DNA of 64,000 nt from Leifsonia shinshuensis (GTDB lineage Bacteria; Actinomycetota; Actinomycetes; Actinomycetales; Microbacteriaceae): positions 1,922,001-1,986,000 of the forward strand of contig NZ_CP043641.1 in assembly GCF_014217625.1 (NCBI RefSeq). The letters are read 5' to 3'. Below, piece after piece: positions 26,259-34,334 of the stretch; the stretch's first letter is position 1; each line of letters begins with the position of its first letter. The translations under genes and the position numbers were made by a program. The notes below the pieces were generated by a model that searched no databases, had not been told where the DNA came from, and saw only the letters and a program-made list of their open reading frames with translations.

Positions 26259-27057
26259 CGCGCTCCCGCTCGGCAGCCGGCCGGGCGTGCCGGCGGAGGA
26301 AGTCACCCACGTCGCGCCCGAACCGCGGGTGCAGCGGGACGCCCGCGTGCGAGCGGTTCAGGTAGACGACGTGCGTGGCCTGAGGGAGTCCGCGCACGGT
26401 CTCCGCCGCGAGCTGCAGCGGGTAGAAGAAGTCCCGGCCGCCCGAGACGACGAGCGCCGGCGCGGAGACCCGCGACAGCCGGTCGCGGACGTCGAAGCCG
26501 TCCTCGGCCTCCACCAGGGCACGGAGCCCGTCCGGGTCGGCGGGGCCGGGCAGCAGGCGGGTGGCGATCCGGACGGCCGGGGCCAGCAGCGGCGCGTCCA
26601 TCGTCGCCAGGGCGAGCTCTGTGGTGGCGCCGGGGTCGCCCGCGCTCAGGAGGTCGGCGTAGCGGCGCTGCACGGCCCGCCCGTTGGCGCCGAGCGCCGC
26701 AGCCCCTGCGGCGACGACGAGCGAGCCCACCAGGTCGGGGTGGTCGACGGCCAGCTGAAGGGCGATGCTCGCCCCCGTCGACACGCCCATGATGGCGGCG
26801 GGGGTCCGAAACCGCCGGCGCAGCATCGCAGCATAGAGGTCGGCGACCTCCGCCATCGTGGCGCCCGGCTGGAGCCGCGCGGGCCGGCCGACGGCGTGCA
26901 CGCGGTGGCTGCGCGCCGGGCCGCTGACGATGACGCGCTCGGTCAGAGCGTCCAGGCCGCGGGCGCGGCCGGGCTCGGACGGCAGCCCGCGCAGGAAGAC
27001 CAGCGGAGGGGCGGCGGGGTCGCCGTAGGCGACGATGGGCAGCGCGGTCCCGGTCAC
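26233..27057 (-). CDS. Alpha/beta-fold hydrolase encoded in a two-component operon
   Basis: 274 residues with a GTG start. The oxyanion region is VFLRGLPSEPG, the nucleophile elbow GVSTGASIALQLA, then ALVVSGGRDFFYP (acid) and NRSHAGVPLHP (His). The GTG overlaps the stop of the histidine-kinase gene (GTGA), so it is the third gene of the regulator-kinase-hydrolase operon. Substrate unknown. Confidence 0.8.
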   Translation of the reverse strand: MTGTALPIVAYGDPAAPPLVFLRGLPSEPGRARGLDALTERVIVSGPARSHRVHAVGRPARLQPGATMAEVADLYAAMLRRRFRTPAAIMGVSTGASIALQLAVDHPDLVGSLVVAAGAAALGANGRAVQRRYADLLSAGDPGATTELALATMDAPLLAPAVRIATRLLPGPADPDGLRALVEAEDGFDVRDRLSRVSAPALVVSGGRDFFYPLQLAAETVRGLPQATHVVYLNRSHAGVPLHPRFGRDVGDFLRRHARPAAERERVRPEPRRA

Positions 27058-28724
27058 TCCCGGTCCGCTCCCTCTGGGGCGATGGACTCTGCGGGCACCG
27101 CGGGCGCCGGGTTCTCGAAAGCGGTGGGCTCAGCGGGTGCGTACGGCTCCGCCTCCGTCGGCGCGGGGACGGGCGACGCCTCGACCGCCAGCGGCAGCCG
27201 CACCGTGAACACCGTGCTCCCCGGTTCACTGGCCACAGTGACCGTACCGCCGTGCGCCTCCACCACCGCCGACACGATCGCGAGGCCGAGCCCCGTCGAT
27301 CCGGTCGCGCGGTTGCGGCTGCTGTCGCCACGGGCGAAGCGCTCGAACAGCGTCGACTGGAGGCCGTCGGGGATGCCGGGGCCGTCGTCGGAGACCGTGA
27401 CCACGGCCTCCCGGGTCGCGAGGTCCACGGCGAGCGCCGCGACGACCTTGGTGCCCTCCGGCGTGTGGACGCGGGCGTTCGCCAGCAGGTTCATCACCAC
27501 CTGGTGCAGGCGCGGGGCGTCGCCCAGCACCTCCACCGGCTCCTCGGGGAGGTCGATGCTCCAGGTGTGGTCGGGGCCGGCGGCGTGCGCGTCGCTCAGA
27601 GCGTCGATCAGCAGCAGGGACAGGTCGACCGGGTCGCGGTCGAGCTCGCGGCCCTCGTCGAGGCGGGCCAGCAGCAGCAGGTCCTCCACGAGCGAGGTCA
27701 TCCGGGTGGCCTCCGACTCGATGCGGCCGAGCGAGCGGGTGACATCCTGCGGCAGCTCGTGCGGAGAGCGCCGGGTGAGCTCGGCGTAGCCGCGGATGGA
27801 GGCGAGCGGCGTGCGCAGCTCGTGGCTGGCGTCTGCGACGAACTGCCGGACCTTCTGCTCGCTCGCCTGGCGGGCGGTCAGCGCGGACGCGACGTGGCCG
27901 AGCATCCGGTTGAGGGCCGAGCCGACCTTGCCGACCTCCGTGTGCTGGTCGGTGTCCTCCTCGGGGACGCGCACCGACAGCGCGACGTCGCCGCGGTCGA
28001 GCGGCATGTGCGCCACCTGCTCGGCGGTCTCGGTGACGCGCGCAAGCGGCTTCATGGCGAGGCGCACGACGAAGCTGGCGATGAGGAACGCGAAGATCAG
28101 GCCCGCGAGGGTGACCAGCGCGATCACGATCGTGAGCTGCTGCGTGGTCGCGTTGACGTCGCTGAGGGGCAGGCCGATGATCACGCTGTCACCGTTGTCG
28201 AGCTGGGCCGCTGCGATCCGGTACGAACCGAGCGTCGGCCCGAGGTCGATGGTGCGGGGCTGCTGGTCCGCCGGGAGCGTGAGCAGAGCGGAGGTCGTGA
28301 TCGGGACACGCTGAGGAGCCACCGGCTGGTTGTCGGACGATGTGGGCGGCCGATCGGAGAGGATCACCGGGTAAAGGAGTTCGGTCCCGCTCCTGATCAC
28401 GCCGAAGGTCCCGGTCTGCTGGCCGGGGGTCTGCACGATGCCGATCACATCGGGGCCGGTCGGCTGGTCCCCGTAGATCCGGTCCGCCGCGTGCTGACCG
28501 CGCGCGAGGGCGCTGGTCAGCTGCTGGTCGAGCCGATCCATCAGGTAGTGCTGCAGGGCGAGCACGCTGATCGTCCCGATCACCGCGCCGAGCACCGCCA
28601 GCATCGCCACGACGACGAGCACCACGCGGCTGCGCAGCGTCCAGGTGCGGAACGGACGGAGACCGAGGCGCCGGGCGCGCTCACGGCCGGGGGTCGGGGC
28701 GCCCGCAGTGCGGGCAGCTGTCAT
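27054..28724 (-). CDS. Sensor histidine kinase, HisKA type
   Basis: 556 residues. The ATG at 28724 overlaps the response-regulator stop (ATGA). Order: basic N-tail, membrane helix, extracytoplasmic sensor region of about 150 residues, second helix (LTIVIALVTLAGLIFAFLIASFVV), HAMP, HisKA with H-box ASHELRTPLASIRGYAELTRR, then HATPase with NLLANARVHTPEG, DDGPGIPDG and GSTGLGLAIVSAVVEAHGG. The C-terminus is Pro/Ala/Glu-rich. It autophosphorylates and passes phosphate to the adjacent OmpR-type regulator. The layout resembles mycobacterial TrcS/PrrB-like kinases; the signal is unknown. Confidence 0.9.
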   Translation of the reverse strand: MTAARTAGAPTPGRERARRLGLRPFRTWTLRSRVVLVVVAMLAVLGAVIGTISVLALQHYLMDRLDQQLTSALARGQHAADRIYGDQPTGPDVIGIVQTPGQQTGTFGVIRSGTELLYPVILSDRPPTSSDNQPVAPQRVPITTSALLTLPADQQPRTIDLGPTLGSYRIAAAQLDNGDSVIIGLPLSDVNATTQQLTIVIALVTLAGLIFAFLIASFVVRLAMKPLARVTETAEQVAHMPLDRGDVALSVRVPEEDTDQHTEVGKVGSALNRMLGHVASALTARQASEQKVRQFVADASHELRTPLASIRGYAELTRRSPHELPQDVTRSLGRIESEATRMTSLVEDLLLLARLDEGRELDRDPVDLSLLLIDALSDAHAAGPDHTWSIDLPEEPVEVLGDAPRLHQVVMNLLANARVHTPEGTKVVAALAVDLATREAVVTVSDDGPGIPDGLQSTLFERFARGDSSRNRATGSTGLGLAIVSAVVEAHGGTVTVASEPGSTVFTVRLPLAVEASPVPAPTEAEPYAPAEPTAFENPAPAVPAESIAPEGADRE

Positions 28725-29491
28725 TGCGCGGCCTTCACCATGTAGCCGGCGCCGCGCACGGTGTGGATCATCGCCGGGCGGCCGGCGTCGATCTTCTTGC
28801 GCAGGTAGGAGATGTAGAGCTCGACCACGCTGGAGGAGCCGCCGAAGTCGTACGACCACACGCGGTCCAGGATCTGCGCCTTGCTGAGCACGCGGCGCGG
28901 ATTGCGCATCAGGAAGCGCAGCAGCTCGAACTCGGTGGCAGTGAGCTGGATGGGGTCGCCGTCGCGGTGCACCTCGTAGCTGTCCTCGTCCAGCACGAGG
29001 TCGCCCACGATCAGCACCGGGTCGTCCTGGTCGGCGACCGCTGCGCGTGACCGGCGCAGCAGCCCACGGAGGCGGGCGACGAGCTCCTCCAGGCTGAAGG
29101 GCTTCGTGACGTAGTCGTCGCCGCCGGCGGTGAGCCCGGCGATCCGGTCGTCGAGGGAGTCCTTGGCGGTGAGGAACAACACGGGCGCCTCGTTGCCGTC
29201 CGCACGCATCCGGGACAGCACCTGGAGGCCGTCGATGTCCGGCAGCATGATGTCCAGCACGACCACGTCCGGCTTGAACTCGCGCGACAGCTGCAGCGCC
29301 TGCTGCCCGTTGGACGCGGTCTTCACCTCCCAGTCCTCGTAGTGCAGCGCCATGGCGAGCAGATCGGTCAGCGTCGCCTCGTCGTCGACGACGAGCACGC
29401 GGATCGAGCTGCCGTCGGCACGGCGCAGGAGGGTACGAGGCTGGCTGGAGGGGCCGGAGGCGGCACGGGCGTTGATGGTCACCTTTCCCAT
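28721..29491 (-). CDS. OmpR-family response regulator
   Basis: 256 residues from the ATG at 29491; a GTG three codons in (29482) is an alternative. The receiver domain has acidic VVDDEA, phosphorylation site VVLDIMLPD, LTAKDS and YVTKPFS. The winged-helix output domain is LTATEFELLRFLMRNPRRVLSK with the recognition region SSVVELYISYLRKKID and GAGYMVKA. It lies 61 bp downstream of hipA on the same strand and heads the regulator-kinase-hydrolase operon. No strong ribosome-binding site is visible. Confidence 0.9.
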   Translation of the reverse strand: MGKVTINARAASGPSSQPRTLLRRADGSSIRVLVVDDEATLTDLLAMALHYEDWEVKTASNGQQALQLSREFKPDVVVLDIMLPDIDGLQVLSRMRADGNEAPVLFLTAKDSLDDRIAGLTAGGDDYVTKPFSLEELVARLRGLLRRSRAAVADQDDPVLIVGDLVLDEDSYEVHRDGDPIQLTATEFELLRFLMRNPRRVLSKAQILDRVWSYDFGGSSSVVELYISYLRKKIDAGRPAMIHTVRGAGYMVKAAQ

Positions 29492-29552
29492 TATGAGGAG
29501 CGGGATTGATGGTGTCTTTGTGAAAGCTATGGGGAGTCTGTGAGGGTGCGGA

Positions 29553-30782
29553 TCACGCCGCGAGCGACGTGAGTGCGGACTCGAACACCGGAGTGAACGT
29601 CTCGATTTCGGACAGCGCGATGCGATTCGCACGCGCAGTCTGGCGCCAGCCACGCACGGCGTCGATCACCTCGACAAGGATGCGCCGGGCCGCGTCCTCC
29701 GTGAGGCCGAAATCCGGGGCGGCCTGCAGCAGACCGGCCCGTTCCGTTCCGAGCTCGCTTCTGCCGGCGATCGACGTCACCCGTCGGGCGGCGATGTTCG
29801 GATTGGGATTCAGATCGAAGGCGGGCGACAGTCGCCACCCGGCCCGGTGCCGCACGTATCCGAGGTTGCGAAGATGGTCGTCCGTGTTGTGGATGGCGGC
29901 CGAGAACGCGATGCGGCGCCACAGCTGAGCGAGGTCGTCGGCCGTCCGGTCGCTGACCGTCGTCATCGCGTCGGCGACCTCCAGATAGTCGCGCGCGTCG
30001 CCGTCCGCTCCCTGGACGAGCGTCATCGCACTGATGTATCCGACGCGTTCCTCGCCGGCGCGATCGAATCTGCGGACGACCAGGACCGAACGGCCCTCGA
30101 TCTCGAGAAGCTCGGAGGCCGCGACCGTGACGCCGGCGGACGCGGCCAGGTCGAGTGCGGTCTTCTCCCACGCCATCACATCCCACGAGTCGTCCTGGTG
30201 GGGGAACTTGGCGATGGCGAGCTCTGCGCCGTCGCGAACCGAGGCTTTCGGTCGGGCGCCGCCGAGCGACCCGGTGCCAGCGTCGAGCAGCGCCTTGACC
30301 GCGGCGAGATCTCGATCGCCGTCACGCACCACCGTCTCCGACGCACGGAGAAGCCGTGGCAGTTGGATCAGCGCGGGCACGTCCGGCGACGGATGCTGGA
30401 ACGCCTCGTCGTCCGGCGTCCGGAAGCGCAGCGCGCCTTGCCTGGTCAGATCGCTCACGCCGAGGAGGAAGTCGCGGTCATCCAGCTGAGGGGCCGGACG
30501 TCCCTCGGCCGCCGCCGCCGCCCGGGCCCGCCGGCTGATCAGGTTCCGGCCCCAGCGGTCGGGAGCCGCATCGAGAAACGACCCAGGCAGACTGCCTCGA
30601 ACCGGCCACGCGCCTCGCGTGAGCGGCAGGGCGGGATCGATCGCGTACGCGGATCCGTCGGCCAGGAATGCCGCGTCGTACGTGAAGGTGGAGCTCACCC
30701 GGCCACGCCGGAGCGAGGTATGGAGCCGCCCAGCCGGCAATGCGGTCCCGGCCAGGTCGACGTACGCATCGATGGAGGTCAT
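29553..30782 (-). CDS. hipA: HipA-type Ser/Thr kinase toxin
   Basis: 409 residues, close to the size of E. coli HipA. There is an ATP-binding Gly-rich loop TGSLGGARPKAS (170-181), AIAKFP lysine, the catalytic block AAIHNTDDHLRNLG (296-308) and Mg-binding FDLNPN (322-327). HipA toxins phosphorylate aminoacyl-tRNA synthetases and slow growth. The start overlaps the hipB stop by 4 bp, the normal antitoxin-first order. Confidence 0.88.
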   Translation of the reverse strand: MTSIDAYVDLAGTALPAGRLHTSLRRGRVSSTFTYDAAFLADGSAYAIDPALPLTRGAWPVRGSLPGSFLDAAPDRWGRNLISRRARAAAAAEGRPAPQLDDRDFLLGVSDLTRQGALRFRTPDDEAFQHPSPDVPALIQLPRLLRASETVVRDGDRDLAAVKALLDAGTGSLGGARPKASVRDGAELAIAKFPHQDDSWDVMAWEKTALDLAASAGVTVAASELLEIEGRSVLVVRRFDRAGEERVGYISAMTLVQGADGDARDYLEVADAMTTVSDRTADDLAQLWRRIAFSAAIHNTDDHLRNLGYVRHRAGWRLSPAFDLNPNPNIAARRVTSIAGRSELGTERAGLLQAAPDFGLTEDAARRILVEVIDAVRGWRQTARANRIALSEIETFTPVFESALTSLAA

Positions 30783-31075
30783 CGCACCCGCTTCGGCAGC
30801 GTCTGGTCCGCCCGCGCGCGGCCGAGGTCGGTCTCATACGGATCCGTCGCCGACACCACGGCCTCCAGGAACCCCAGCGCCCGCGCGACGCGCAGCACTG
30901 CTCCGAAGTTGACGGAGGGGTCGCCGGCCTCGATCTTGATGAGGGTGCTTCGCCCGATTCCCGCGCGCTCGGCCACCTGGAGCGACGTGAGGCCGAGCAG
31001 CTTGCGCCACGCCGCGAACTGCTCGCCGATATCGGCAGCCGCGCGTGCCACGACGGGAGGGGTCGGCCTACTCAT
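30779..31075 (-). CDS. hipB: HipB-type antitoxin, XRE DNA-binding protein
   Basis: 98 residues from the ATG at 31075, chosen for its GGAG with 6-nt spacing; an in-frame ATG at 31087 is less well placed. The XRE helix-turn-helix is FAAWRKLLGLTSLQVAERAGIGRSTLIKIEAGDPSVNFGAVLRVARALG. It should bind HipA and repress its own promoter, where two palindromes are found. Confidence 0.88.
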   Translation of the reverse strand: MSRPTPPVVARAAADIGEQFAAWRKLLGLTSLQVAERAGIGRSTLIKIEAGDPSVNFGAVLRVARALGFLEAVVSATDPYETDLGRARADQTLPKRVR

Positions 31076-31092
31076 GATGCACTCCATAGGTT

Positions 31093-31134
31093 TGCGTACG
31101 CAGACATTATGCTCCTTTACGCATGCGATAACAA
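31093..31134 (-). promoter_or_regulatory. hipBA promoter with two palindromic operator candidates
   Basis: On the minus strand, -35 TTGTTA (31134-31129) and -10 CATAAT (31111-31106) are 17 bp apart. CGCATGCG (31120-31127) fills part of the spacer and TGCGTACGCA (31093-31102) lies just downstream of the -10. Both are perfect palindromes, so HipB bound at either would block transcription. Confidence 0.68.
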
Positions 31135-31278
31135 CCCTTAAGAGGTGCAACGAGACCACCTGTCCAGTGCGCGTGGAGCGGCACTCGGCAGATCCATAGC
31201 CTTGCCATAGTTCTCGACAAACCCCCGAACCTACCGTCCCGTTGAATCACTCTTTCCGACCCAGAGATATGGAAGCCA

Positions 31279-32856
31279 ATGTTCGGGACATATCTGCGGC
31301 GCGAGCTCCTCAATCGCCGCAAGCAGACGGTCATCATCGCGATCGGCATGGCCCTCGCGATCGCGCTCGTCATCATCGTCAACGCGGTCTCCGCCGGGGT
31401 CAAGGACGCGCAGGCGAGCGTGCTGCAGTCCGTCTACGGCGTCGGGACCGACATCACCATCACGCAGCCGGCCACCGCGCAGAACGCGACCGCCCAGCAG
31501 GGCGCAGGCGGCGGGCCCCGCTTCGACTTCGGCGCCAACCAGGGCACTGACACCGGCAGCGGCCGCCAGGTGAACACCTCCCGGCTGGAGCCCACCCGTG
31601 GCGCGACGGTGATGGACGCGGCGACGCTGACCACGGCCAAGAAGGTCCAGAACGTGCAGTCCGCGGCCGCCGTGCTGTCGCTGACCAACACCAGCTTCAG
31701 CGGCACGCTCCCGAACTTCCAGCAGCTGCGCCAGCAGCGTGAGGCCGGTGGCGGCTCGACCGCCTCCACCCCTCCGCCCACCGGTGGTGCGGACGGCGCG
31801 GGCGGCAGCTCGTTCACGGTCGACTCGTTCTCGGTGATGGGTCTCGACCCGGCCGGCAAGTCGGTCGGACCGCTCTCCTCCGTGACGCTGTCCAGCGGCC
31901 GCACCTTCACCGCAGCGGACAAGGCGGCCGACGTCGTCGTGCTCGACGCCGCGTACGCCAAGACCGCGTCCAAGGCGGTCGGTGACACCGTCACGATCGG
32001 CGGCACCGACTTCAAGGTGATCGGCATCGTCTCCGCGACCGGCGCCGACTCCACCACCGCCGCGAACGCGTACATCCCGCTCGGCGTCGCCCAGACGCTC
32101 TCCGGACAGACCTCGAAGGTCTCCTCGGTCTACATCACGGCGGCGTCCTCCAGCGACATCGACCAGATCAAGGCCGACCTGACCAAGGCCATCCCCGGCG
32201 CGACCGTCAGCACGCAGGCCGACCTGGCCTCCAGCGTCTCCGGCTCGCTCGGCAGCGCCGGCCAGCTCATCGCCAACCTCGGCACCTGGCTCTCGGTGAT
32301 CGTGCTGGCGGCGGCGTTCCTGATCGCCATCCTGTTCACCATCTCCGGCGTCACCCGCCGCACCCGCGAGTTCGGCACCCTCAAGGCGATCGGCTGGTCC
32401 AACCGCCGCATCACCGGCCAGGTCGCCGGCGAGTCGATCGTGCAGGGCCTGATCGGCGGCATCATCGGCGTCGCCGTCGGACTCATCGGCGTGTGGATCG
32501 TCAACATCGTCTCCCCGACCCTGACCGGCAGCATCGGCTCCGGCTTCGCCAATGCTGCCGGTCGGGGCACGGGTGGAGTCGGCACCGGCGGTACCGGCAC
32601 CGAGGGCGCCGGGACCGGCGGCGGCTTCGGCGGCGGCGGCTTCGGCGGCGGGACCGGGGGCGGCGGCGCGTTCGCCGGCGTCCGCCGGGCCGCCTCGCAG
32701 ACCACGGCCGACATCGCCCTGCACGCGCCGATCACCGTGTGGATCATCGTCGGCGCCGTCGCGCTCGCCATCCTCGGCGGTCTCATCGCCGGTGCGATCG
32801 GCGGCTGGCGCGCCTCCCGTCTCCGTCCCGCCGCCGCCCTGCGCTCGGTCGCCTGA
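31279..32856 (+). CDS. FtsX/MacB-type ABC transporter permease with Gly-rich cytoplasmic insert
   Basis: 525 residues. An N-terminal helix (TVIIAIGMALAIALVIIVNAVSAGV) is followed by a large extracytoplasmic domain, then three helices of an FtsX core (FLIAILFTISGVTRRTREFGTLKAIGWSNRRITGQV). Between the third and last helix is an unusual run made almost only of Gly/Thr/Ala/Phe (about residues 430-472). Such permeases with a LolD-like ATPase extrude peptides or lipids or extract envelope components. The ATPase gene follows 28 bp downstream. The start is preceded by GGAA. Confidence 0.85.
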   Translation: MFGTYLRRELLNRRKQTVIIAIGMALAIALVIIVNAVSAGVKDAQASVLQSVYGVGTDITITQPATAQNATAQQGAGGGPRFDFGANQGTDTGSGRQVNTSRLEPTRGATVMDAATLTTAKKVQNVQSAAAVLSLTNTSFSGTLPNFQQLRQQREAGGGSTASTPPPTGGADGAGGSSFTVDSFSVMGLDPAGKSVGPLSSVTLSSGRTFTAADKAADVVVLDAAYAKTASKAVGDTVTIGGTDFKVIGIVSATGADSTTAANAYIPLGVAQTLSGQTSKVSSVYITAASSSDIDQIKADLTKAIPGATVSTQADLASSVSGSLGSAGQLIANLGTWLSVIVLAAAFLIAILFTISGVTRRTREFGTLKAIGWSNRRITGQVAGESIVQGLIGGIIGVAVGLIGVWIVNIVSPTLTGSIGSGFANAAGRGTGGVGTGGTGTEGAGTGGGFGGGGFGGGTGGGGAFAGVRRAASQTTADIALHAPITVWIIVGAVALAILGGLIAGAIGGWRASRLRPAAALRSVA

Positions 32857-32884
32857 CCCGGCCGTCCGGCCAGAAGGAGTCATC

Positions 32885-33556
32885 GTGTACACCCTCACGA
32901 ACGTCACCAAGAAGTACCGCCAGTCCAGCCGCGAGGTCATCGCCCTCGACGACGTCACCCTGGAGATCCCCGACGGCCAGCTCGTCGCCATCCAGGGGCC
33001 GACCGGAGGCGGCAAGTCGACGCTGCTGCAGATGCTCGGCGCGCTCGACCGGCCCACCTCCGGATCGGTGGAGCTGGGACCTGCCAGCCTGTCGAAGCTC
33101 GGCGACGGCAAGCTCACCGGCATCCGCGCCAACGAGATCGGCTTCGTCTTCCAGGGCTTCAACCTGATCCCGACGCTGACGGCGCAGGAGAACGTCGAGA
33201 CCGCGCTCGCCCCGCTCAAGGTCAGCGCGGAGGAGCGCAAGCGCCGCGCTGCCGAGGCGCTCGCCTCGGTGGGCCTGGCCGACCGCGGCAGCCACCTCCC
33301 GTCGGAGCTCTCCGGAGGTCAGCAGCAGCGCGTCGCGATCGCCCGCGCCCTGGTGAAGAACCCGGACGTGCTGCTGGCCGACGAGCCCACCGGCAACCTG
33401 GACGAGGAGACCCGCGACGAGATCATGGACCTCCTGGAGGGCCTCTGGCGCGACCGCGGGCTGACCGTCATCGTCGTCACGCACGACACGGCGGTGGCCA
33501 AGCGCGCCCAGCGCCGCCTCCACATCAAGCACGGCCAGGTCAAAGAGGTCGCGTAG
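32885..33556 (+). CDS. ABC transporter ATPase, LolD/MacB type
   Basis: 223 residues from a GTG with AAGGAG upstream. Walker A GPTGGGKST, Q-loop FVFQGFNL, signature LSGGQQQRVAIARAL, Walker B VLLADEPTGNLD, H-loop VVTHD. It powers the FtsX-type permease encoded just upstream; the pair forms a MacAB-like exporter without a visible periplasmic adaptor, as expected in a Gram-positive. Confidence 0.92.
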   Translation: MYTLTNVTKKYRQSSREVIALDDVTLEIPDGQLVAIQGPTGGGKSTLLQMLGALDRPTSGSVELGPASLSKLGDGKLTGIRANEIGFVFQGFNLIPTLTAQENVETALAPLKVSAEERKRRAAEALASVGLADRGSHLPSELSGGQQQRVAIARALVKNPDVLLADEPTGNLDEETRDEIMDLLEGLWRDRGLTVIVVTHDTAVAKRAQRRLHIKHGQVKEVA

Positions 33557-33565
33557 CCCACACGC

Positions 33566-33702
33566 ACATTCGTGACGAATGTCGACTCTGCGCCTCGCAT
33601 TGTCGACATTCGTCACGAATGCGTCATCTTGGCCGAAGGCGACATTCGTCACGAATGTCGCCTTTGTGCGCGTCAAACGCGACATTCGTGACGAATGTCG
33701 CG
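33566..33702. repeat. Array of four 17-bp palindromes ACATTCGTSACGAATGT
   Basis: Between convergent genes lie four copies, at 33566-33582, 33606-33622 (last base altered), 33642-33658 and 33686... more exactly centred at 33574, 33614, 33650 and 33690. Centre spacings are 40, 36 and 40 bp. The third extends to a 29-bp palindrome (33636-33664) and the fourth to 25 bp (33678-33702). The middle base alternates G, C, C, G. The spacers are unrelated. This could be a REP-like element, a protein-binding array or a multi-hairpin terminator. Confidence 0.9.
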
Positions 33703-33705
33703 GGG

Positions 33706-34293
33706 TCAGGACGGAGTGGCGACGACGGTCATGCCGGCGGCCTCGGCGAGGAGAACGGCCTGGCGCTCGTCGATCGTGGCGCCGCGGAGGCCGACCGCGG
33801 CCGGGTCGACCCCGGTCAGGTCGCTGCCGACCAGGTTCGCCGCCGAGAAGTCGGCTCCGGCGAGCACCGCGGCCGACAGGTCGCAGCCGGAGAAGACGGC
33901 CTCGGCGCAGCGCGCCCGGCTGAGGTCGGCCTCCCGCAGCTTCACTCCGGTGAACTCGGCGCCGCGCAGCTCGGCACGGCCGAGGTCCACGAACGACCAG
34001 TTGCCGCCCTCCACCTTCAGGAGCGCGAACTCGCAGCCGCTGAAGCTGCTGCCGGTGACCTTGCACCGCCGGAAGGTGGAGTCGAAGAAGTTGCAGCCGA
34101 CGAACGTGCAGTTCACGAAGGCGCTGTCGGTGTGCTCGCTGACGTTGAACCGCACCGACCGGAACGTGCACGCGGTGAACGTGGTGCCGCTCGAGCGCAC
34201 CTCGGTCAGGTCGACGTCGATGAACTCGACGCCGTCGAACTCGAGCCCGTCGAGGTCGCGCCCGTACCAGTCCTCACCCCGGATGATGTCCAC
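33706..34293 (-). CDS. Pentapeptide-repeat protein
   Basis: 195 residues from a GTG at 34293. Most of it consists of A(D/N)LXX-type pentapeptides: GLEFDGVEFIDVDL, FTACTFRSVRF, FVNCTFVGCNFFDSTF, AELRGAEFTGVKLREADLSRA, FSGCDLSAAVLAGADFSAANLVGSDL. This predicts a right-handed quadrilateral beta-helix. Some relatives mimic DNA and protect gyrase from quinolones, but nothing here proves that role. It is monocistronic between the palindrome array and the sugar operon. Confidence 0.82.
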   Translation of the reverse strand: MDIIRGEDWYGRDLDGLEFDGVEFIDVDLTEVRSSGTTFTACTFRSVRFNVSEHTDSAFVNCTFVGCNFFDSTFRRCKVTGSSFSGCEFALLKVEGGNWSFVDLGRAELRGAEFTGVKLREADLSRARCAEAVFSGCDLSAAVLAGADFSAANLVGSDLTGVDPAAVGLRGATIDERQAVLLAEAAGMTVVATPS

Positions 34294-34334
34294 CTGCGTG
34301 AGCCTACCGGCGGGCGCGGAACCTCGCGCCAACC

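Noticed and set aside
31160..33556. Possible integrated element (toxin-antitoxin, ABC exporter, palindromes)
   Set aside because: No integrase, transposase, att-like repeats or clear change in base composition was found.
33566..33702. Possible small CRISPR array
   Set aside because: Only four palindromic units with 19-23-bp gaps, extending symmetrically into flanks, and no cas genes; not CRISPR-like.
33579..33923. Open frames on both strands giving repeated TFVTN-type peptides across the palindrome array
   Set aside because: The peptide repeats are simply the translated palindromes; the frames lack ribosome-binding sites and run into other genes.
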